Assembly (NCBI GenBank): GCA_043228905.1
Contig: JBHGNT010000001.1
Span: 30,070,001-30,134,000, forward strand
From: Azolla caroliniana
Taxonomy: Eukaryota; Polypodiophyta
Reading direction: 5' to 3'
Length of the DNA: 64,000 nt
Both the position numbers and the translations under genes were made by a program. The notes beneath the pieces are model-generated. The model was not told where the DNA came from, did not search any database, and saw only the letters and a program-made list of their open reading frames with translations. Position 1 is the first letter of the stretch, and every line of letters begins with the position of its first letter. Of this stretch, positions 1 through 9,839 are shown in pieces.

Positions 1-28
1 TTCTGCATATTTCTTCAGCTTCCGCCAT
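1..28 (-). CDS. Possible first codons of a gene that leaves the window
   Basis: On the minus strand an ATG at 28-26 opens eight further codons to the window edge and reads MAEAEEICR. The bases upstream of it (29 to about 110) are CT-rich on the minus strand, like many plant 5' leaders, and a purine microsatellite lies further upstream. Nine residues cannot identify a product, and the reading frame could close just outside the window. This is only a candidate start. Confidence 0.25.
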
Positions 29-195
29 AGTCAAGAAGAAACAAGAAAGAAAGCAAAGAGAACAAGAAGTGGAGAAAGAAAGAAAAGAAATTATTTGATC
101 AGGATCTGAGGAAACAGAAATGAACCCATATCGCAAAAAACGCAGTTTAGCATAACCCAAAACATCGAATTTTGTGTGACGATGATGCAGGAAGA

Positions 196-281
196 GAAAA
201 GGCGAGAGAGAGAGCCAGAGACAGAGAGAGACAGAGAGACAGAGACAGAGAGACAGAGAGACAGAGAGAGACAGAGGTTTC
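196..281. repeat. Purine microsatellite (GA / ACAGAG)n
   Basis: An imperfect run of GAGA and ACAGAG units. It produces spurious Arg/Glu-rich and Ser/Leu-rich reading frames on the two strands. It may lie in the promoter or leader of the minus-strand gene that starts at the window edge. Confidence 0.8.
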
Positions 282-339
282 CTGCGGGAATGAGGAAAGG
301 ACATAAACGCAAATGTTTGCTTTTATTTATGGATATGTA

Positions 340-2195
340 TGTCTATGTATATTCTAAATATACATATGTGTATGCTTATACCGTATACGTATGTATACGT
401 GTAGACGGTATGTAGTATGTGTATGTGTATGTGTGTCTATATATAATCATATTTGCCAATCTATTCATATACTATGTGTGTAGACCAACAAGCAACAAGG
501 TTTGACGTACAACCTACACTTTCATTTCATGGAACCTGTACTTTCAAATTTAAAGCATGCAACCGTACGGTAAATGCCACAAATTTCTTATGTAATCCAC
601 CGTTGAAGAATAAAATGTTAACCTTATAAACCTATACAATCTTATGGAAGGATGGCATTTTAAGGCATACGTCATGACATGTTCATTCGTTAAATAACCT
701 TTACGTTGTTGTCAATGATCCAATACTTCTACTCTCCTTACCCTTCCAAGCTTCAAAGTATGCAAGTCCTCATAACCTCTTCTAGATTTCGATCAACACT
801 ATGTTGTTGTGACCAATGATATGATACTTCTCTATATGTTTATGCTCTTTTAAGTTTCCAAGTATATTACATCCACATGACCTCTTCGACTTTTATCTTC
901 ATTGGTGTATTGCCTACCAACCACAAACATCAATCAACTGAACTTTTGAATAAAAAGTTCATCTAGATCTTGTTCATTTCTAATAGAGTTGGTTTTGATA
1001 TTGTCCAAATTTTCATTATCCATTCATCAAGATTACAAAAATATTTTCAAGATGCATACATGTTTTTACCTTTAAAAGCAAATTTTTATATAACATAACA
1101 TCATAATGCATTTCATATTTCTGTATTACATCCTTCCCAATGTGATTGCATAACACTTGTAACCATCTCTCTAGTGTGTGCATCTACTTTGTCCATAACT
1201 TCATCGTGATACTTCAAACAAAAGAGTTTTGTAGCAAAACTATCACATAATGTAGGTATCAAAATGTCTTATGTTTCATTCATAGACTATGGTCTCATCA
1301 CCTTTACTCATTCGACCCAAATGTAAGTGATGTTGGTGTGAAGTACCACTAATATCAACAAAGGCATGAATCCATCCTCAAGTACATTTTTCATGAAAAT
1401 TAGTATGAAATGCATCAATCAATAGCAAATAGCAATTGCATTGCTAGAATGAAAAGTTTTTATTTGAGATGTTCCCTACGGGTAGTAATATTTGGATGTG
1501 CCTCTTGATTCAAACTATTCAAAATGTTAAGCTCTCTAAGCGTATAAGCAAAAGACCATGGTCCATGACATGTATGCATATTTCTGTCTATACCTAAGCC
1601 ACGAACTTGCAGAGGGATCTGAATTATCTTAAATGTACACACAAAGCTGAGGAGTAAAGTTGCTTGCCATTAATATTTATTTCTTATCACAATTGTTAAA
1701 AGACCAACCATAAACACATATATCTATTGATTTATTCAGTGAACTTGAACCAAAACGTTTAAGAAATGAAAATGCTCATGTTTGTGATGTTTGTGTCTGT
1801 GGCTATGCCTATGTCATTATTGTGCAAATGCACGAGGTTCTAAATATATTGAATGTACACATCCATGTCTTAGCTCAAAAGCAACTTTACTCTTGGATTT
1901 TGCAATTCAAAATCAATTACCGACACAAATGTGTGTTTCTTTATCCTATGATCCAAATACTAGGGCATGATTTTTCAAGAACTATTGAACAATGTCCCTT
2001 TGAGATGTTCCCTTTGATCATCATCAAGTTATTTGGGTTCATTGGTTGTTCACCATGGGAGCTTCAACTCTTTTCTACCTTTTTATGTAGGTTTCATAAT
2101 AGGGTCTAATATTGTTGAATGTTCGTAATGAATATAATTTTGGCAATCAACTTCCAATTCCACAATGTTTCACAATGCAATTCCTTTCTAGTTGT
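340..2195. other. Gene-free stretch, AT-rich
   Basis: A TATG/TATA-rich low-complexity patch lies near 340-445. The rest is AT-rich sequence with only short open frames and no codon pattern or motif that I recognise. No RNA gene was seen. Confidence 0.5.
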
Positions 2196-2199
2196 CTTG

Positions 2200-2227
2200 C
2201 CCCCCCCCCCCCCCCCCAAAAAAAAAA
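2200..2227. repeat. C18 run followed by A10
   Basis: Eighteen C are directly followed by ten A. Homopolymers this long are often mis-sized in assemblies. The tract sits about 35 bp before a LINE-like 3' tail. Confidence 0.85.
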
Positions 2228-2261
2228 TATCATTCGTAGAGCCATTTTTATGTCTTGTTTT

Positions 2262-2345
2262 TTAATGTTTCTAACACGTGGTAAATACTCTTTGTAGGTT
2301 TTCACCTCTCTTTGAGGTTTTCCACCAATCAAACGAAGCATTGCT
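2262..2345 (+). mobile_element. LINE 3' tail fragment
   Basis: The stretch containing TTTTCACCTCTCTTTGAGG and a downstream GCATTGCTAAAAC closely resembles the 3' end of the LINE at 52.75-52.83 kb (TTTTCACCTCACTTTGAGA ... GTGTTACTAAAAA). No coding part is recognisable just upstream, so only the 3' untranslated tail seems to survive. The similarity between the two copies is seen directly; that they are LINE tails follows from the 52 kb copy. Confidence 0.45.
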
Positions 2346-2477
2346 AAAACAAACCACATGCTTGGTATGTTTTATTAAATGGCCTTGGCCCCTAGTAATC
2401 CTCATAGAAGAAGCATTATACATTATGCTATGTATACTCTAGAGTCTAGATTGATATAAATGTTTATGTTGCATGTA

Positions 2478-2503
2478 TTATATATATATATATATATATA
2501 TAT
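2478..2503. repeat. (TA)n microsatellite
   Basis: About 13 uninterrupted TA units. Confidence 0.9.
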
Positions 2504-2606
2504 TAAAGTCAAGATTCACCGTGGTAAAGACTACAAAGAATCCATACAATAAATTACAACCCTTCTACCCACGTGAATCAATATGTCTAGTAGCGGAAAC
2601 CCTCAT

Positions 2607-2935
2607 TCATGGTCCTTTCAAGATAGGGGGCGGAAAAAGGCATCTTGGTGGAGCATATCTCCATTTTATTTTGTCCCCAAAATAGGTGAAGACCTCTGCC
2701 TTTTTCCAAATTTCTCGAAATTGTTGTTGCTTGAAAAACACAACATCAAGCTCACCATGTATTGCCTCATATTGACCTCTTAGAGTATGCAAGAGCATCA
2801 ACCATATCTCCTTGCCTAACTCAACCGCATTCGGTTTGACATTCTAAAATACACACTTACATCTTGCCTTCCATAATATCCAAACTATTAAAGAAGATAT
2901 CGTAGACCAAACCTTGTCTTCTTGCGTATATATAT
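2607..2935 (-). pseudogene. LINE ORF2 3' remnant (after the zinc-binding region)
   Basis: The minus strand reads VWSTISSLIVWILWKARC, one stop, then HTLRGQYEAIHGELDV. The same block (hydrophobic W-x-x-W-K-A-R-C segment, then H-T-L-x-G-Q-Y) occurs in the other LINE fragments of this window and follows the reverse-transcriptase zinc-binding (zf-RVT) region in the 52 kb copy. The fragment is cut off upstream by a TA-rich microsatellite at about 2930-2941. It is inactive. Confidence 0.6.
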
Positions 2936-3026
2936 ATATAAAACATGCATTATACATTACAAAAAGTATATGCGTAAATGCACATTGTAACACAATGCAA
3001 GATTAAAAATGATGCTTCATTTGTGA

Positions 3027-3640
3027 TCAAGGTTTAATATGCTCACGAGTCACAATAACTACTGATATGTCCATTGTGAAAAAAGGATATATTATCATTG
3101 GAAGCATCGAGGAACTCGACCTTCGCAATAGCGAAGAAATATATAACAAATATCTATGTTCAAATGGAATTGTGTTGTCGTGGCACACATCTAGTTCGTG
3201 AACCCCACACCTCAAACCCAATTGAGAAATCGTGTCATGCAAAAATTGTTTAGAGGAAAGAAGCTAAATTAACATCCATAAATTCCTCCAAATTGGATCC
3301 GTGTGGGCTTGTACTTTGAGCATGGCTTAATTTTGTTCGCTATTAGAGTAAAAAATAGAATTAATGTAGGTCTTTGTGGCATCTTGTGCATGCAATCAAG
3401 CCTATATTGCTTTGTGGTAAGGAAGTTCAAGTTCGGAAAGCATCGGAGTTTGAAACATAGAGTAGGTAAAGGAATTAACCAAAATCTCCTCCTGATTTGA
3501 ATCAATATATACTTTGGTATTGTGGCCAGATTGATTTCCAACCGTTGTGACATTTTACACTTCTCAAACACTTTCTCCACTAAACTTTGGACCAAAATAA
3601 TATGTTTTACAATTAATAACCATGTCCTTTTATGTAGCAT
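3027..3640 (-). other. Unassigned degenerate sequence
   Basis: Two open frames of 71 and 123 codons lie on the minus strand next to LINE remnants. Neither shows a motif I recognise. They may be older LINE sequence, but I cannot support that from the residues. Confidence 0.2.
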
Positions 3641-4114
3641 AGTGTAAGTTAATTTATTAGTATTTAGTTCAACTCCTCAAGGGGTTGCCTTCAATCATGA
3701 CATAGAAAGGGGTACCTAAAAAATCCTCTATCTTTTATGCCAGATTATCTACATTTTTTTATGAATATAAGTTGTATGAGTATCTAATAGCGGTGGGTGA
3801 AAGTTATGTTGAGTAATGACTTTTCAAATGATATTGGTTACTATGACTAAACCAAACATTAACATTGGATATGCTTGATCAGTTATATTTTTGGCCAATT
3901 GGATTGAAACTTCTGCTCTCCCTTTGTTCCCCAAGATCTTTTGGGATTAAGAACTAGTTGGCATAATATTATTATGTTTAAATAAGTCAAAGCTTGATTG
4001 ATTTTATTCATTTCGTGATAGTCTTATTGTTGGCATAATCATGTAAACCAATTGGTCTATGTTTTGACTATTTATACATGATAAGCAAGACCAATACATC
4101 TTTTTCTTGAGAAA

Positions 4115-4467
4115 GATATTAGATTAGTATTTTTTTATATTTTTTTTTCCAAAAAACATTCCTTCCATTAGTTATAAAATTTTACAAATGAGACGATTAT
4201 GTACAAATCCCTGTAGGGTTGCGATAGTTCCATCTTATGTGGATGCCCACTGACTCAAGAAAGGGAGAGGATGAACATTGTTGGATAAATTCGTTGTCTT
4301 TCAACTCCATTGGGGCCGCCCTTAAGGGCATCATATTGGCTCTTCAGAGTGGCTACAATTTCACTCCATACCTCTTGCAGTAACCTTGTTGGATGTGCGG
4401 TTTGCATGGAGGAGACTCGCCTTCATCGTTGTTTCCATAGAATCCAAAGAGGATATTAGATTAGTAT
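4115..4467 (-). mobile_element. 5'-truncated LINE insertion with 16-bp target duplication
   Basis: A 321-bp insert (4131-4451) is bounded by direct repeats GATATTAGATTAGTAT at 4115-4130 and 4452-4467. Its left end is T-rich, so the element carries an A-rich tail on the minus strand. Reading inward from 4451 the minus strand gives LWILWKQR, a stop, then VWSEIVATLKSQYDALKGG, matching the W-I-L-W-K and T-L-x-x-Q-Y-D/E-A blocks of the other LINE remnants here. This is a textbook target-primed retroposon insertion, severely 5' truncated and dead. Confidence 0.75.
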
Positions 4468-4599
4468 AAAGAAACACCATGAAATTGTACAAGAAATTAT
4501 GTACATACATGTTACTTTGCCATTGTTTTCTAAACCAAGGTTAAGTTCTAGCTATCGACTAAATAAATATTTTGGTGTCGAGCAAAACCACTCTAGCTT

Positions 4600-5985
4600 A
4601 TCAATAAACCACCTAATGGCATGAAACTCCAAATTTTGTAATTCTACTTGCTTGAAAACCACCTTTTATTTTATCCAAAGAACTTCTTGGAGTATGCACA
4701 ATCTCTATCCAAATTTCGATAATTGTCCAAGTAGGCCTTTCTATTACATTTTGGAGTGCCTTCAAACACCTGGCCATCCTAATATACCAAATCATAATAC
4801 TATTTATCAATTGCCATATTTATTTATTTTTTAAGGAAGCTACACCTTAGTATATTACTTGAAAAGTCTACATAAGAAAAACAGAAGGAGACATTTCATC
4901 TCACTTCTTTTTGTAAGATACAAAAGCTAGTACATCTCATGATACAAATGATGTCATATATGAACAAGTAGAACTATACTTACTATCCACTATCCAACAT
5001 CAGCGAAAGTATTGTGGGGTGTCCTTCATGGAGAGGTTATGAGGTATGAAAGTATGCATGCTTCTCATGTTTTTCATTTTTATTATGGACACCTCTCTCT
5101 CACCTCGTTTCCTTGTTCTATTTCACGGTTAAAAATTAGAAAACTCGTCATTTGGCGTACAATTACGTCATTGGCTCTTTGGATAATATGGAAAGCGAGA
5201 TGTGATTCTGTTTTTAACAATGCCCATATATAGCTCAACACTATGCTTATTGAATTTTGGATGTTGTTTGTTCACACACTTCATGGACAATATGATGATC
5301 TGCAGGGTTCGGATGATGTTTTGTGGCAACGGCAAGTGGCCTTTAAGAACCGATGACAAGGACTCCAATTATTTTCAGAGACAACTACTGGTCCAAAGTG
5401 GAATTATATCAATTGCCATATTTAAGTTTTACTAGTTGATATTCACAAGTTTGGGGTATATTTGTTTTTGGCGTCAAACCATGCCTCAAAAAATAGTATC
5501 TACAACATCCTCCTTGTCATACAACCTTCGTTGCCCTTGTAACAATGCCCACAATACCACCGCCACCCACGTATACACTAGATAAGGATAACTAGCATTA
5601 ATGGTTTTAAGATTCTTTTCAATATGTCTGTTGTAAAATCACAACTCCACAAACAATACTTAAGCAATCTCCAACGTGCATACAAAAATGACTTCATATG
5701 GTTTGCATTTCTACATTTTCTATGGTCATTAACTAGTGTAGCTCTATTAAACAACCACCATCTAAAACAACCAAATTTCCTACTTATTCTTTTATCCCAC
5801 AACCATTTCCAAAATTGCTCGAGTTGTTGTGGAGAGATTCCATCCTTTCTTCAAAAACACGTACAATCGGTTCCTTCCTCGACCTAGCACATAATAGTTT
5901 CCTTAGAATCTTCACAAAATGCCAGAAAAAGGCAAATTTTCGCCTACTTTTGAAATGATACTTTTCAATGAAGTTCTCCATTATT
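4600..5985 (-). pseudogene. LINE ORF2 remnant with zf-RVT, split by a later insertion
   Basis: On the minus strand, about 5985-5578 reads GCFRWWLFNRATLVNDHRKC followed by LLKYCLWSCDFTTDIL. This aligns with the zf-RVT region of the 52 kb LINE (FPWRCLLGVLPIRSNLQK ... LHLLWTCSFTTTFV). The frame continues, with stops, to 5425, is interrupted by the insert at 4823-5406, and resumes from 4804 as INSIMIWYIRMARC and then ALQNVIERPTW. Joining the two halves restores the block seen in the sister copies. The element is heavily decayed. Confidence 0.6.
4805..5424 (+). mobile_element. LINE fragment inserted into an older LINE, 18-bp target duplication
   Basis: The insert 4823-5406 is flanked by TATCAATTGCCATATTTA at 4805-4822 and 5407-5424. 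On the plus strand it carries a LINE ORF2 3' piece: RKLVIWRTITSLALWIIWKA at about 5141-5200, then, after one stop, FVHTLHGQYDDLQGSDDV to about 5320. It is truncated at the 5' side and no clear poly(A) remains at the right end. Its orientation is opposite to the LINE it interrupts. Confidence 0.65.
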
Positions 5986-5989
5986 CCAA

Positions 5990-6683
5990 GTTAACCTAGA
6001 CACCGGTTTCCTTTCCATAATTCAAAACCTTCACCTAAGACATGACTTATGTGGATCTAAATCTAAGACGAATTAATTCTTCCTAAAGTAAGCCATGACA
6101 AACTAAGGGCATTTAGAGTATCAATATACTATTAGCTTGCTAATGTTTACCCAACCATATCATCAACATGGAAACTTTGGGAATTATTTTGATAGAATAT
6201 ATCTGTGCAAATAATAAATATCGTTTTCTATGGTTATGTTTTGCGATGAAATATAATCCCATAAAATAGACATACAAAATACTCCATCGGCAAAATAGAT
6301 GAGCAATGATACTAACATATACATTGGATGCTAACAAAAAGATGTGATTTTCAATAATAAAGATAATTTCATCAAATGAAAATAAGGTGTTTATAGTGTT
6401 GAAAGGGATAATTTGCAACTTGCATTCAATTCATCACAACATAATGGTGTTAAGAACTAAATTCGCCACAACAAAAACAATGTTGCATGAAGAAAAGCCA
6501 ACTATATTTGCAATGTTTCTGTTGTTTAAATATCAACCTTAGAGTGGGTATTAATAGGAAACTTCATTCCATGACTAAACTATTGTGCGTATCCACATTA
6601 GTTACTAATTCCATTTTTTACTCGTTTATTCCATTTAAAAATTTCGTCTTTTCCTTTCTTAATTTTCAAGCTGCAAAACAAAA
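5990..6683. other. Downstream region of the oxygenase gene
   Basis: AT-rich with only short frames. The right-hand part (about 6450-6683) would hold the 3' untranslated region and poly(A) site of the minus-strand oxygenase. I see no independent gene. Confidence 0.4.
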
Positions 6684-9631
6684 CTACTTGCATTTGAAGT
6701 GATCTAAAGCATCCAAAAAATATTTGTTTTTGGCTTGAAGATAATCTTTCCATCGCATAGGCTTGTAGATGGGATTAGGGTTCGTGGATTCCATCTCTTC
6801 ATGACAGGGAGCAATGGGAACATTAAGAGGTGGGACACATAAATATACCAATGAAATCCTTGATTTCTCCTTGTTTGCAATAGCCCTATGCAAGATGCTC
6901 TTGTATTTTCCATTGCTCAACACCTGGAACCATGGAAATTCATAAGAAAAGAGTTTTACTTATACAATTTAATTGACCCAGAAGACGATACAACTTTTAA
7001 ATGAACTACTCTCTTAAGACTTGACATTAGAAGTCACTTTACACAACATTCAGATATAAGTGTTATATTTAATCAATATTTTGACAAATTTGAGGGTCCA
7101 TCTTTTAAAATTAAAATAAAATTCTGCAAAATAATAGTGGCATGTTGGGAATGTATAGAAAATTCTAGCCAACTATATGTAGGATGACATATAGCCATTA
7201 GTTTGTCTTTTTGGGTATCAAATGTTTTCTTCGGATAACAAGTGATGTAATAAGAAACTACTTCAAACAAAAAAAAAGGTTACTCCTACAACAAATGAAT
7301 ATCTTAATGTGCATGTGATCTAATTCTTTTGTCTTTTAGTATGTCTCATTCTTTCAATACACATGAGTTTGAGTACACAAGGCATTCCTATGACCTAAGT
7401 ACATGTACATCTATCTCTCTAGGTATGCACATATGCACATATGTGCATATGCTTGTATGATTGTATCAGTATGATTGTAAGAATGTTTGCATGTGTATGT
7501 GTAGGTTTGTATAAAAATGTGACACACATGCACACAACATACCTTCATAGCAACATGTGTGACTTTGACTATAGATACATTAAAGGTACATGGACACACC
7601 AATACGAACATGTATGTGATTATAGACACATGCAAACATTGATAGGAACATTTGCTTGACTAACCTGAAGCATGTCACCCACGTGGATGACAAGGGAATC
7701 TTGAATGGGGAGGATGGGAACCCAAGCACCATGTCTATGGATTTGAAGTCCAGGAACATCCCCTAGCTCCAAGATGCTGAGACATGTAGAGTCAGTATGT
7801 GCGGGGAGCCCGATAGTCATTAGAGGTTGAGGACATGGAGGATAGTGGTTGAGTTGTAATACCCCATTACAATCCCTGTCTGGATCAAATTGTGTGCACT
7901 TGAATTTGGTCATGTTCACTCCAATCCCTTCTATAATGCTACTTAACAATTTCACAGCCAATCCCCTCATCACGAGATCATATTCCTCCAACGCCGCCCT
8001 AAGTGTCAGCATTCAAATGGATACAAAGTTTATTAAATGAATGAATTCTAATATACTTCAACAAATGCTTTATCATTTGAATAAAAAGAAACCTCACTGA
8101 TGTTGAAATGCTATTAAGAATCTTTGTCTAGTTATTATAATTGAATCATGTCCAAGAATATATCTTCACTGAAATATACATCTAAGGAATATTAGTCTTC
8201 ACCCACAATTACAAAATCAAAAGCCTCTAATGTTTATGACATCTATGCATTTATGACTTTAATTCTATCTCCAAAGCCCACATATATAATTTGCCCAAAG
8301 AGCTAATTGTTAAACATACGTGTCTAAAACTACAATATGTCAATCCAAAGAGCTAATTCATATTGAAAATGGAAGTTTGTCAAATGGGTAGATCTCTCCA
8401 TTAAAAAATATTAATGCCACCCATGAAATCTAATTTTTGCCAATTGTGACAAAATCTAAACGAATTTACATGTTCGACAATTTATCTCAGTGTTATAACA
8501 TAATATGATCAATCTATTAAAGAGAGATGTAGCCATGGAGTGATAAATTTTAAATGAATCAAGTAATGAACTTACTGTGCAAGATTTAAAAAGAATTGAG
8601 CAATGAATTTAGTATTGACATTTGAGAATGAATTGAAGAACAAATTTAATTCGATGGATATTATGGACACTATCTATCTAGGACGCGAGCCTTGAAAAAA
8701 GCTAAATACAACAAATTGCTAGTATAACACAACTATTGACATACATTAATAACATAATAATAAGACAAGACCATCAACAAGATAATGTATCTACATAAGA
8801 TAACACAACCATTACTACAACATAACCCTAAGTGTCTTAATCAAGTAATATGTAACATGGCATAAACAAAACACAATAATCCCTAGCCACAAAAATGTTT
8901 AATGTTCATAACATAGCGTAACTAGTAACAACATACCGGATTGATTCGTTATTGGCACCACCGTGGGGGGGACAGAACTTGTCGATAATGTTGGCAATCG
9001 AGCTCTCATTAGGGTGACCACGGACAGTGATTCCTTCACTCCACATTAGGCTCTTGAAGAACTTACCAATGATGGCCTTACCATAGCCTTCAAAAGAGCC
9101 ATCTTCCCTAGTGGCCCTCATCTTGGTCTCAAGAGGAAGAGAGAACAGGTGTGTGGCTTTCTCTCGCACTTCCCTCATTAGAGAAGAAGGCACCCCATGA
9201 TTGATGAGGTAGAAGATCCCCCACTCTTTGCATGCACATGAAAGCTTTGATACCATGGCATTCTCATCATCTGCAAATTCCTTCATTAGCTTGTGAGGGT
9301 GATCATGTTCTCCTCCTCCTCCATCACATTCTCTGATTAATTGTTGGAAATCAATGATGGGTATGTCTGTAAGTTGGGCTAATGGTAAAGGCACATCATC
9401 GTTTGCACTCCCATTTGCACACTTCTTAGTCATCATCATCATCATCATGGGCCCATCATGGCCATGACCCAACACACTCATAGCATGCTCATCCATATTG
9501 TTATGGGTGTTGACACATGATGGCCTCTCATGCTCTGGCCATATGTACTCCTGGGGTATGCTGCTTGAAGGTGAGGATTCATCATCTTCATCTTCATCAG
9601 CACACTGATGGATGAGGTGCATGGATGGCAT
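6684..9631 (-). CDS. Gibberellin 3-oxidase-like 2-oxoglutarate/Fe(II) dioxygenase
   Basis: Three exons, 9631-8937, 7998-7665 and 6923-6684, join in frame through GTATGT/TTAG and GTTAGT/CCAG splice sites and give 422 residues. The C-terminal catalytic fold is intact: iron ligands H299 and D301 (GLPAHTDST) and H355 (YKSILHRA), with the 2-oxoglutarate-binding R365-x-S367. The segments KSLMWSEGIT, LQLNHYPPCP and VLSNGKYKSILHRA resemble plant GA 3-oxidases more than other 2OG oxygenases. Such enzymes are soluble and 3-beta-hydroxylate GA9/GA20 to active gibberellins. The N-terminus is about 50 residues longer than usual, with an acidic stretch (residues 12-18) and a six-Met run. Substrate is inferred, since GA 2-oxidase-like and other DOXC enzymes share these motifs. 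The first intron is 938 bp, the second 741 bp. Confidence 0.85.
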
Positions 9632-9816
9632 ATTAGATTTTACTCAGGGTTTCATGTAAGTATCGGTGCACAAGGATTAGAAGGGTGATTATAACATAAA
9701 TTTGTATTCATTCAGTCCATCATTCAATGAATAAATAAATAAAACACAATTAGGGCTTTACTAGTATACTTTCACACGCACTCACACATACATATGTTAA
9801 CTTACATGTATATGTG

Positions 9817-9825
9817 TATATATAG
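9817..9825 (-). promoter_or_regulatory. Candidate TATA box of the oxygenase gene
   Basis: The minus strand reads CTATATATACAC about 190 bp upstream of the oxygenase ATG, which would place transcription start near 9790 and leave a leader of roughly 160 nt. TA-rich sequence is common here, so this is tentative. Confidence 0.35.
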
Positions 9826-9839
9826 ACAATGTCTTTGCC

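Noticed and set aside
91-415. Open frames across the purine microsatellite on both strands
   Set aside because: They encode only Arg/Glu or Ser/Leu runs produced by the simple repeat.
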